Source: Planctomycetota bacterium
Lineage (GTDB): Bacteria; Planctomycetota; J058
Direction: 5' to 3'
Length of the DNA stretch: 35,692 nucleotides
Assembly (NCBI GenBank): GCA_019636275.1
Contig: JAHBXY010000097.1
Coordinates: 1 to 35,692, forward strand
How positions within the stretch are numbered: the stretch's first letter is position 1; each line of letters starts with the position of its first letter. The translations under genes and the position numbers were made by a program. The notes under the pieces were generated by a model that saw only the letters and a program-made list of their open reading frames with translations, did not search any database and was not told the DNA's origin. Shown here in pieces: positions 1 through 7,499 of this stretch.

Positions 1-1
1 T

Positions 2-385
2 GACCGCCATCAGGGCTACATCGAGATCAAGGGCGGCGCGCGGGTGGGCTTCCGCTTCTTCCTCGCCGACGGGACGGAGCTCACGGGCGCGCCGGCGCCG
101 GTCGCGCCCGTGAGCACGCCGGCCGCGCCGGCGTCGACGGGCGTGCGGCGGGGCACGGCGCAGGAAGAGGACGAGCCGGCGCGGATCGCCGTGCTGGCGC
201 TCGTCGGCCTCCAGTGCACGAAGACCGAGGCTCGCGAGCTCGTGCGCCGGGCCGGCGAGCGCCTCGCGGGAAGAGGCGAGGATCGCTCGGTCGAGGCGCT
301 GACCGCGGAGGCGCTGCGGATCGTCGGCGACGGCCTGATCCGGCGCGGCGTCGAGCAGGTCGACTCGGGCGCTCGGCCGGCGTAG
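2..385 (+). CDS. Partial protein with RuvA C-terminal-like helical domain
   Basis: The reading frame is open through the left edge, so the gene starts outside the window; a GTG at 44 is only an internal codon of the same frame. About 127 residues are visible. A short beta-rich stretch is followed by a Pro/Ala/Thr linker (about residues 30-55). A three-helix tail follows, with the motifs 'AVLALVGLQCTKTEARELV' and 'VEALTAEALRIV'. This spacing resembles the C-terminal UBA-like domain III of RuvA, which contacts RuvB. The segment before the linker does not look like the RuvA OB-fold or HhH domains. The protein is therefore probably not RuvA itself but another protein with this small helical fold. 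Function not assigned. Confidence 0.55.
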   Translation, partial: DRHQGYIEIKGGARVGFRFFLADGTELTGAPAPVAPVSTPAAPASTGVRRGTAQEEDEPARIAVLALVGLQCTKTEARELVRRAGERLAGRGEDRSVEALTAEALRIVGDGLIRRGVEQVDSGARPA

Positions 386-410
386 CGGGGCGCGCGAGCG
401 GCGGTCGGAT

Positions 411-1566
411 CCTGAACGCCGACTGGATTCAGCCAGTCGAAGGCCTCCTCGTCGACGACGTCACGCCGGACGACGCCCGGGCCGGCTCACACGACCCCAG
501 CCATTCCACGGCCTCGTCGTCGGCGACGATCTCGCCCAGCGGCGTGCGGACCCAGCCGACGTCCAGCGCCGGAACCCTGCTCACGGGCGCCAGCCACTGG
601 ACCTCTCAACGAACCGCGGGCCGACGTGACACTCCGAGCCCGAGCTCACCCGCGCCAGCCACTCGCCCGCCTCGTCGACGAACCGGGGGCCGACGTCCCG
701 CGCCGGGACCGTGCTCACGGGCGCCAGCCACTCGACCGCCTCGTCAACGAAACGCGAGCCAATGTCCCGCGCCGGGATCGTGCTCACGGGCGCCAGCCAC
801 TCGACCGCCTCGTCGACGAACCGCGGGCCGACCTCCAGCCCCGGGACCGTGCTCACGGGCGCCAGCCACTCGATCGCCCTCGTCGACGGACTGCGGGCCG
901 ACGTCCAGCCTCGGTACCGTGCTCACGGGCGCCAGCCACTCGACCTCCTCGTCAACGAAACGCGAGCCAATGTCCCGCGCCGGGATCGTGCTCACGGGCG
1001 CCAGCCACTCGACCGCCTCGTCGACGGACCGCGGGCCGGCGTCCCGCGCCGGGATCGTGGTCACGGGCGCCAGCCACTCGACCGCCCTCGTCGACGGATC
1101 GCGGGGCGACCGTCGAGGCCCGGCACCATGCTCACGGGCGCCAGCCCCTCGACTCCCCTCGTCAACGAACCGCGGGCCGGCGTCCCGCGCCGGGATCGTG
1201 CTCACGGGCGCCAGCCACTCGACCGCCCTCGTCGACGGATCCCGGGGCGACGTCGAGGCCCGGCACCATGCTCACGGGCGCCAGCCACTCGACTCCCCTC
1301 GTCAACGAACCGCGGGCCGACGTCCGCGCCGGAACCGTGCTCCCGGGCGCCAACCACTCGACCGCCTCGTCAACGAACCGCGGGCCGACGTCCGCACCGG
1401 GATCGTGCTCACGGCGCCAGCCACTCGACCGCCCTCGTCGACGGACCGCGGGCCAACGTCCAGCCCCGGCGCCCTGCTCACGGACGCCAGCCACTCGACC
1501 CCCTCGTCGACGATCCGCGGGCCGACGCCCAGCCTCGGAGTCGTGCTCACCAGCGCCAGCGGATTC
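411..1566. repeat. Degenerate 69-bp tandem repeat array (about 15-17 units)
   Basis: The unit core GCTCACGGGCGCCAGCCA recurs at about 579, 644, 713, 782, 851, 921, 990, 1059, 1130, 1200, 1270, 1339, 1407, 1476 and 1545. Two more divergent copies lie at about 411 and 484. Spacing is 68-71 bp, mostly 69 (23 codons), with one of 65. On the minus strand one frame reads FVDEAVEWLAPVST with a DVGPR segment, which looks protein-like. One- and two-base indels, chiefly CC versus CCC before TCGTC, break this frame between blocks. All six frames are nearly free of stops because of composition, so long frames here are not evidence of a gene. The array may be a decayed repeat-protein gene on the minus strand or a minisatellite derived from one. 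Confidence 0.85.
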
Positions 1567-1648
1567 AGCGGCAGCGCTCCCTGCGCACGCATGCCGGCGC
1601 CACGCGCGGAGCGTTGCACACCTCACGCGCGGCGGCCACCGTGCCCGC

Positions 1649-2878
1649 ATGGACGACCGCCTGCGGGCGCTCGAGCGCGCGGCGCGCGCCGACCCGGCCG
1701 ACCTCGTCGCCGGGCGCGCCCTCGTGCAGGCCCTCGACCAGGCCGGCGACGAGGTCGGCGCCTGGCGCGAGCGCTGCCGGCTGGCGCGGGGCGGCGACGA
1801 GGACGCCTGGCGCGCGCTGACCGCCCTGCCCGCCGGGGCGCGGGCGCCGGGCGAGGCGATCGAGCGGGTGTTCGAGGGCGCCTACTCGGCCGAGGCCGAC
1901 GCGCGGACGGTGCTCCTGGTCGGGCCGACGCTCGAGGCGCTCGACGCGGCGACCCTCGCGCCGCGCTGGTCGATCTCGGGCGCGCAGGCGCACGCCCTGC
2001 TCGTGGGCCCCTACGTCGCGCACGCGCCGGCCGAGGCGAGCGAGGTCGTGCTGCGCCTGGCGCGGACGGGCGAGGGGGTCGCGCGCGTGGCGGCGCCGGG
2101 GCCGGTCACGGCGCTCCACGCCACGTTCGACCGGCTGATCGTCACCTGCGAAGGGTTCCCGGAGAGCAGGTCGGTGATCGTCGACCTCGGCGAGGCGCCC
2201 GGGGCGACGCTCGCCGTCCGGGTGGATCGGCCGCCCTACCAGTCGACGGTCGCCGCGGGTCGCGGGCTGCGCGTGGTGACGAAGCACGAGAGCGTGGCGG
2301 CGGTCTTCGAGGCGCGCGGGGTCGACGACGACGTCGTCCGCTGGAGCACGCGGGACACCATCTACAGCCTGTCCGACCTCGGCCTCGTCGTTGGTCGCGC
2401 TCGTCAGGGGTCGTCGGCCGTGTCGGAGCTGGAGCCCGGCGCCGGGGCGCCGCGCTGGACGAGCTCATTTCGGCCGCCCTGGATGGTGGACGGCGCCGCG
2501 CTCGCGAGTGACCTCGTGATCCTGTCGATGGGGGAACACGCGGACACCGTCCCCGAGCTCATCACCGGAGACATGGGAGTGCTGACGCTCGATCGCCGCA
2601 CAGGCGCCCTCGGCTGGGAGAGGCGTTGGAGGCTGGACTGGCCGCTGTCGCTCGCGCCGTCTCGGGACGTCGTCTACTGCCAGCTGCCGGGCCCGGACGA
2701 TCGATGGCGAGTCGAGTGCCTGGACCTGGTCTCGGGGAGCACCGCCTGGTCTGCGCCGGTCCGAGAGCCCGCGCCGATCCCCTCGCGTGGTCGCCGCCCC
2801 CTCACGGTCGAGCGCGGGATCGTCCAGGTGAGGCCCGAACCCGGCCTGACCCGCCTCCTCCGCCTCGGCGCCCCCTGA
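1649..2878 (+). CDS. PQQ/WD40-like beta-propeller protein
   Basis: 409 residues from an ATG that follows the repeat array; the same frame runs open far upstream only because of base composition. The N-terminal 50 residues are helical ('RALERAARADPADLVAGRAL') and distantly resemble the TIGR02996 repeat-companion domain, which is common in planctomycete and myxobacterial proteins. From about residue 75 on, the protein is a series of beta blades with PQQ-propeller-like pieces such as 'LEALDAATLAPRWS', 'LTLDRRTGALGWE' and 'VECLDLVSGSTAWS'. No signal peptide is seen, so it is probably cytoplasmic. It likely acts as a scaffold or ligand-binding propeller; no catalytic residues are recognised. The next propeller gene starts 54 bp downstream on the same strand, so the two may be co-transcribed. 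Confidence 0.75.
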   Translation: MDDRLRALERAARADPADLVAGRALVQALDQAGDEVGAWRERCRLARGGDEDAWRALTALPAGARAPGEAIERVFEGAYSAEADARTVLLVGPTLEALDAATLAPRWSISGAQAHALLVGPYVAHAPAEASEVVLRLARTGEGVARVAAPGPVTALHATFDRLIVTCEGFPESRSVIVDLGEAPGATLAVRVDRPPYQSTVAAGRGLRVVTKHESVAAVFEARGVDDDVVRWSTRDTIYSLSDLGLVVGRARQGSSAVSELEPGAGAPRWTSSFRPPWMVDGAALASDLVILSMGEHADTVPELITGDMGVLTLDRRTGALGWERRWRLDWPLSLAPSRDVVYCQLPGPDDRWRVECLDLVSGSTAWSAPVREPAPIPSRGRRPLTVERGIVQVRPEPGLTRLLRLGAP

Positions 2879-2932
2879 GCGCCGCCCGCGCCGCTCGTTT
2901 ACACTCGCCTCGCACCGGAGGAGGAGGCCGCG

Positions 2933-5917
2933 ATGCGTCTCGCCCACGCCGCCGTGACCGCGCTGCTCCTCTGCGCGCCGGCCTTCGCCCAGGAGCCGGA
3001 CGCCGCGCCGACCGCCGAGGGCGCGCTCCCCCGCACGCCCAACGCGCGCGAGCTGCGCGGGCTGATCAAGGCGCTCGGCGCCGACGACTGGGCGGCGCGC
3101 GAGGCGGCGCGCGAGCGGCTGCTCGACCTCGGCCCCGAGGCGGTCCCCTGGCTCGAGCGCGCCGCGCGCGACCCGGACCCGCAGCGCGCCCTCGTCGCGC
3201 AGGAGCTCCTGCGCTCGCTCCGCTGGCGCGTCCCCGAGGACGTGCGCAAGACCGTCGGCGACGCGCTCGACGACTTCCCCGCCCTGCCGCGTGACCAGCG
3301 GCTGAAGGCGCTGATCCGCTGCGCCCAGCTCGGCGTCCAGGCCCGCGCGGCGGCCGGCTTCCTGATCAACGTGGCGCGCTTCGACCCGGACGCCGAGGTC
3401 CGCCACGCGGCCGTGGACGCCTACCTGCAGGTGACCGTCGGCGACGTCCCCGACCAGGACCGCGCGGCGCTCGAGGCGCTCGTCGACGAGAAGGACCCGG
3501 GCGCGAGCACCTTCCTCCTCCGCGCGCGCCTGCTCGAGCGGCTCGGCCGGGGCGACGAGGCCGCCGTCGCCGCCGGCCAGGCCTACCTGAGGGCGCCCGG
3601 CCACCCGCGGCTCGCCTGCTACGTCCTCGACCTGCTGCTCGCGCGCGGCGACCTCGACCGGGCCACCGCCGTCGCCGCCGACGCCGAGGCGCGCAGCCCC
3701 GACGACCTCGCCGTGCGCGCGCGGGCGGGCGAGGCGCTCGCGCGCGCGGGGGACCTCGACGACGGGCTCGCGCGCCTGGCGAGCGTCGTCGCGGCCGAGG
3801 GCGCCCTCGACGACCCCGAGCTCCTCCTGCGCGTGGGCCAGGCCTACCTGCGCTGCGAGCGCGTCGCCGAGGCGGAGCAGGTGTTCCGGTCGTCGCTCGG
3901 CCGCTTCCCCTACAACCGCGAGCTGAACGTGGCGCTCGCCGACGTGTTCCTCGCCGCCGGGCGCCGCCGCGAGGCGGTCGAGATCTACCTGTCCGAGGTG
4001 CGCTACGCGACGCCCGGCACGGCCGGGTTCCAGGGGCTCCGCGAGCGCCTGGGCGCGCTCCTGCGCGAGGGCGGCGCGGCGCGGCTGGCCGACGAGGACG
4101 CCTTCTACGACGACGCCCGGCGCGGGCGGCCGGTCGTGGCGGTGCGCCGCGCCGTGGCCGCGTGGCTCTCGGCGCGCCGCCTGCACGAGGAGGCGGCCGA
4201 GGAGCTGCGCGCCGCCTGCGCCCTGGCGCCCGGCGACGCGGCCCTGCGCGTGGCCCTGGGCGACTGCCTGCGCGACCAGGGCGACCTGCCCGCGGCGAAG
4301 GCGGCCTACGAGCAGGCGGCGGCGCTCGACGCGCGCTCGCACGGGTCGGCGCGACTGCGCGACCTGGCCGGCCTGGCCGCCCGCCCGCCCGCCGCCGAGG
4401 AGGCGACCGGCTTCTCGTCGTGGGAGTGGCGCGCGGGCGCCGAGACGCTCGGCAAGACGACCGAGGCCGTGACCGACGACGCCCCGCCGCCGCCGCTCGT
4501 CCTGCGCGACCGCGTGGTCGTGCCGCTCGCCGGGGCGACCGACCTGTTCGGCCTCGACGCGGCCGACGGGGCGCTCCTGTGGCGCTTCACCCCCGAGCCG
4601 CCGCCGTTCGAGGGCGAGGCGCTCCCCGAGCAGGTGGGCCTCGAGCTCCTGGCCCTCGTCGAGGCGCCGGCGGCCGCCGTGGCCGCGCTCGACCCGCGGC
4701 GCGCGCGCACGGGCGCCCCGGTGGTCGTGGCCCTCTACAACGCGTTCTGGCGGCCGCTGCACCGCACGTGGCGCGCGGCGCGCTTCACCGGGCTCCACGC
4801 CTACGTGCTCGACCCGTCGACCGGCGCCCTGCTCGGGCGGCGCGACCTCGACGCCAGGGCGCAGGTCGTCGCGCCGGCGCCGGTCGCGCGGCGCGGGCGC
4901 GTGCTCGCCTTCGCCAGCCCGCGCGCCAAGCGGGTCGTCCTCGAGCTCGTCGACCTCGTCGCCGGGCGGCCGCTGTGGCAGGCGGGGCTCCCCTACGTGG
5001 CCATGCGCCGGCCGCTCTTCGCCGACGACCGCCTGCTCGTCGCCTGGGACGCGGGCGTCGTGGCCCTCGGCGAGGACGGCGAGCGCCGCTGGAGCTACGA
5101 GCACGGCGACGGCTCGCAGCTCTCGACCGACCTCGCGCGCTGCGGCGACGGCGTCCTCGTCGGCACGTCGGACGGGCGCCTCCTGCGCCTGGCCCTCGAC
5201 GGCGGCGCGCCGACGGAGCTGGCGCGCCCGGGCCCCGAGCGGCTCACGGGCGAGGTGGTCGTCGCCGGCGCGCGCGCCTTCGTCGCCGCCCGCGGCGGGG
5301 CGGTCCACGCGCTCGACCTCGCCCCGGACCTGGCGCAGGTGACGTCGCGCGCCTGGACCCTCGCCGGCCCGCGCGCCGCCGCGCGCTCGCTCACGTGGGC
5401 GGGCGACCTCCTGTTCGCGCTCAACGGCAGCGACGACGCCTTCGCCGACGAGGCGCCGCTCGTCCTGGCGATCGACCCGGCGAGCGGGCAGGTGCTCCTG
5501 CAGCGGCCCGTCGACCGGCCAGCGACGCTGGCCGGCGGGCAGGGCCTCGTCGTCGTCGCCGCCGGCGGCCGCCAGAGCCGCCTGGGCCTCAAGGTCCTCG
5601 GCGTGCGCTCGCGCGAGCGCCTGGACCCGCGCGCGGCGAAGCTCGCCGCGCTCTCGGCCGCCGCCCGCGACGCCCTGCACGAGGGGCAGTTCGAGGTCTC
5701 CGCCGTCGTCGCCCGCATGGTGGTCGCCGCCGCCGGCGGCCTCGACGCCCTCCCGCCCGAGGCCCTGGCGACGGTGGCCCGGACGCTGGCGCGCAGCAAG
5801 CGCGAGGAGGAGGCCCTCGACCTGATCCACCAGGGCGAGGAGCGCGCCGGCAAGGACGAGGCGGCGCAGGCGCTGTGGGGCGAGGTCCGGCGCGAGCTCG
5901 GGTTCGAAGGCCGCTGA
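2933..5917 (+). CDS. Exported HEAT-TPR-PQQ propeller protein
   Basis: 994 residues. The ATG is preceded by a strong GGAGGAGGAGG ribosome binding site at about 2918-2928. An N-terminal signal peptide is clear (MRLAHAAVTALLLCAPAFA, likely cut after AFA). Domains in order: HEAT-type helices at about 35-170 ('AAREAARERLLDLGPEAVPW', 'DAEVRHAAVDAYLQV'); TPR repeats at about 185-470 with the usual small-residue pattern ('AALRVALGDCLRDQGDLPAA'); a PQQ-binding-like beta propeller at about 520-880 with blade motifs 'LFGLDAADGALLWRF' and 'LAIDPASGQVLLQ'; and a final TPR-like helical segment. This architecture fits an extracytoplasmic scaffold of the BamB/PQQ type that is common in Planctomycetota. No enzyme active site is seen. 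Partners are unknown. Confidence 0.85.
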   Translation: MRLAHAAVTALLLCAPAFAQEPDAAPTAEGALPRTPNARELRGLIKALGADDWAAREAARERLLDLGPEAVPWLERAARDPDPQRALVAQELLRSLRWRVPEDVRKTVGDALDDFPALPRDQRLKALIRCAQLGVQARAAAGFLINVARFDPDAEVRHAAVDAYLQVTVGDVPDQDRAALEALVDEKDPGASTFLLRARLLERLGRGDEAAVAAGQAYLRAPGHPRLACYVLDLLLARGDLDRATAVAADAEARSPDDLAVRARAGEALARAGDLDDGLARLASVVAAEGALDDPELLLRVGQAYLRCERVAEAEQVFRSSLGRFPYNRELNVALADVFLAAGRRREAVEIYLSEVRYATPGTAGFQGLRERLGALLREGGAARLADEDAFYDDARRGRPVVAVRRAVAAWLSARRLHEEAAEELRAACALAPGDAALRVALGDCLRDQGDLPAAKAAYEQAAALDARSHGSARLRDLAGLAARPPAAEEATGFSSWEWRAGAETLGKTTEAVTDDAPPPPLVLRDRVVVPLAGATDLFGLDAADGALLWRFTPEPPPFEGEALPEQVGLELLALVEAPAAAVAALDPRRARTGAPVVVALYNAFWRPLHRTWRAARFTGLHAYVLDPSTGALLGRRDLDARAQVVAPAPVARRGRVLAFASPRAKRVVLELVDLVAGRPLWQAGLPYVAMRRPLFADDRLLVAWDAGVVALGEDGERRWSYEHGDGSQLSTDLARCGDGVLVGTSDGRLLRLALDGGAPTELARPGPERLTGEVVVAGARAFVAARGGAVHALDLAPDLAQVTSRAWTLAGPRAAARSLTWAGDLLFALNGSDDAFADEAPLVLAIDPASGQVLLQRPVDRPATLAGGQGLVVVAAGGRQSRLGLKVLGVRSRERLDPRAAKLAALSAAARDALHEGQFEVSAVVARMVVAAAGGLDALPPEALATVARTLARSKREEEALDLIHQGEERAGKDEAAQALWGEVRRELGFEGR

Positions 5918-5964
5918 GTGGTGTGCTCGACGGCTGCGGGCGACGATGCTGGCCGCGGCGGCGC

Positions 5965-6007
5965 GCGCGCGGGCTCGAAGTATGCCGATACGTCGTCGCC
6001 CGCGCGC
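5965..6007. terminator. GC-rich hairpin between convergent genes
   Basis: Perfect 10-bp inverted repeat GCGCGCGGGC (5965-5974) and GCCCGCGCGC (5998-6007). A smaller GTAT/ATAC hairpin sits within the loop. It lies in the 195-bp gap between the convergent propeller gene (stop at 5917) and the minus-strand phosphatase (stop at 6113). There is no T tract, so it could be an intrinsic terminator of the GC-rich type or an intergenic repeat. The loop-side sequence GCTCGAAGTA also occurs in the hairpin at 34412-34465. Nothing else was found in this gap. Confidence 0.45.
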
Positions 6008-6112
6008 CTCGCCGCCGCGGCTCAGCCTCGTCGCCCTCGCCTCACGTGCTGCTCCGATCGAAGGCGGGTCACCAGGACTCACCGGCGAGCGTCGACGGCT
6101 TCATCGCTCTGA

Positions 6113-6994
6113 CTACTTCCCCGCCAGCGCGCCGGCGAGGCCCTTCGTGTCGACGAGCCAGCCGTCCGCCACCAGGCGCGGGCGCAGGTCGGCGTAGCGC
6201 GTGAAGCGGAACGACGGGCCCGCGCCGGGCTTCGTCGTGAGGATGTAGCTGGGCAGGCCGGCCCGCTCGTACGCGAAGGCGTCGGTCTCGGCGTTGCCGA
6301 CGCCGATCGTGACGTTCACGCCCCGGGCGCGCAGGCCCTCGATGACCGCCAGCTTGAACGCGCCGTGGTTGCCCGGGACGAGCTGCGCCCGCTCCTCGCG
6401 CGTGCCGAGGCCCAGGTCGTTGTAGAGCACCGGGCCGTCGGGGAAGCCGTGCAGGGCCAGGAACCGGCGCGTCCCGGCGTCGAAGACGTCGTCGCGGGCG
6501 GTCAGGTAGACGATCTGGAAGCGCCGGGCCAGCTCGGCCATCACGGCCGGGGCGCCCTCGAACGTCGGCGCCCGGTGGCCGACGAAGGGGACCTTCCAGT
6601 CGGGGAGATCGGAGAGCGTGCCGTCGATGTCCACGACGGCGACCGGGCGCGCGGGATCGAACACGAACAGCCGGCTCGTCGCCACGCGGTCGCCGCGCCG
6701 GTCGAGGCGCGCCGTGATCGGGAACACGCCCACCGCCCCCGGCGTGACCGTGGCCCGCGCGAGGCCCTCGCGGTCGGTCACGGCCGCGTGGCGCCCGCCC
6801 AGGACGTCGATCGTCGCCGCGGCCCGCTTCACGTCCGGGCGCATGTAGCCGAAGAGCTTGCGCTCGAACTTGGCCCGGACCTCGACGGGCCGACCGGGGG
6901 TCGTGATCGCGTCGTGACCGGTGGCCTCGATGCCGAGGGCGGTCGCGGGCATGATGAGGGCGAGGGCGGCGAGCGTCGGCGCCGTTCGGGTCAT
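6113..6994 (-). CDS. Exported LNS2/App1-like HAD phosphatase
   Basis: 293 residues. An N-terminal hydrophobic stretch (residues 5-22) looks like a signal peptide. Residues about 25-112 form a beta-rich Ig-like domain. The C-terminal half is a HAD-type phosphatase resembling the LNS2/lipin and App1 catalytic domains: D122-x-D124-G-T (VVDIDGTLSD), motif II 'IVYLTARDD', a lysine in 'AFKLAVIEGL', and an acidic motif IV in 'GVGNAETDAFAY'. In lipins and App1 this domain hydrolyses phosphatidate. Here the substrate is unknown but the leader places it outside the cytoplasm. Its start is 95 bp from the divergent clpS start. The family call is fairly sure; the lipid substrate is inference. Confidence 0.8.
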   Translation of the reverse strand: MTRTAPTLAALALIMPATALGIEATGHDAITTPGRPVEVRAKFERKLFGYMRPDVKRAAATIDVLGGRHAAVTDREGLARATVTPGAVGVFPITARLDRRGDRVATSRLFVFDPARPVAVVDIDGTLSDLPDWKVPFVGHRAPTFEGAPAVMAELARRFQIVYLTARDDVFDAGTRRFLALHGFPDGPVLYNDLGLGTREERAQLVPGNHGAFKLAVIEGLRARGVNVTIGVGNAETDAFAYERAGLPSYILTTKPGAGPSFRFTRYADLRPRLVADGWLVDTKGLAGALAGK

Positions 6995-7088
6995 GACAGG
7001 GCTCCGGGCGCGCTCAGCGCACGGCGAGTGCCACGCGCAACGCTCCCCGATGCAACGGCTCGCAGCACCCGTCTCGCAGGAGCTGGGA

Positions 7089-7406
7089 ATGCGTCTCGCG
7101 GTCGAAGAGCCCGGTGTCGCGACCCCCGTGGTCGAGCCGGTGGTCCGGGTCCGCCCGGCGCCCCGCTACAAGGTGTTCGTCCACAACGACGACGTCACGC
7201 CCATGATCTTCGTCGTCGACGTGCTCCGGGGGATTTTCGGCCTCGACGCCCGGCGGGCCGCCGAGGTCATGCTCGAGGCGCACACGAGCGGCGTGGCCTT
7301 CGTGATCGCCCTGTCGCTCGAGCAGGCCGAGTTCCGGGTCGACCAGGCCCACTCGCTGGCGCGCGCGGCCCGCTTCCCCCTCACCTTCACCTACGAACCG
7401 GAGTAG
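7089..7406 (+). CDS. clpS: ATP-dependent Clp protease adaptor ClpS
   Basis: 105 residues, the usual ClpS length. ClpS binds the N-domain of ClpA/ClpC and delivers N-end-rule substrates carrying bulky hydrophobic N-terminal residues. The hallmark HNDD-x-TPM is present at about residues 32-38, followed by 'FVVDVLRGIFGLD', the 'MLEAHTSGVAFV' helix region and the C-terminal 'FTYEPE', all aligned as in the family. The ATG at 7089 has an AGGAG site at 7078-7082; an in-frame ATG at 7050 has a poorer site. No clpA or clpC partner is in the window. The gene is divergent from the LNS2-like phosphatase. The N-terminal 25 residues are variable and Pro/Val-rich, as in many family members. Confidence 0.92.
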   Translation: MRLAVEEPGVATPVVEPVVRVRPAPRYKVFVHNDDVTPMIFVVDVLRGIFGLDARRAAEVMLEAHTSGVAFVIALSLEQAEFRVDQAHSLARAARFPLTFTYEPE

Positions 7407-7499
7407 GGGCCGGGGCACGGGCCTGGCCCGGTCGGCCGTGCTATGGTGATGCGCCGGAGCCAACGGTCCCCACGAAGCCGAGGTCAGGGCGCTGCGAGC

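Noticed and set aside
411..1566. CRISPR array
   Set aside because: Units are contiguous and degenerate with no unique spacers, and no cas genes are near.
214..2511. Long plus-strand frames crossing the repeat array
   Set aside because: They are Arg/Pro/Ser-rich, stay open in several frames at once because of GC content, and overlap the better-supported propeller gene at 1649.
2465..6082. A 1205-residue minus-strand frame
   Set aside because: It is a composition shadow of the exported HEAT-TPR-PQQ gene: no domain, Arg/Gly/Ala-rich and no usable start.
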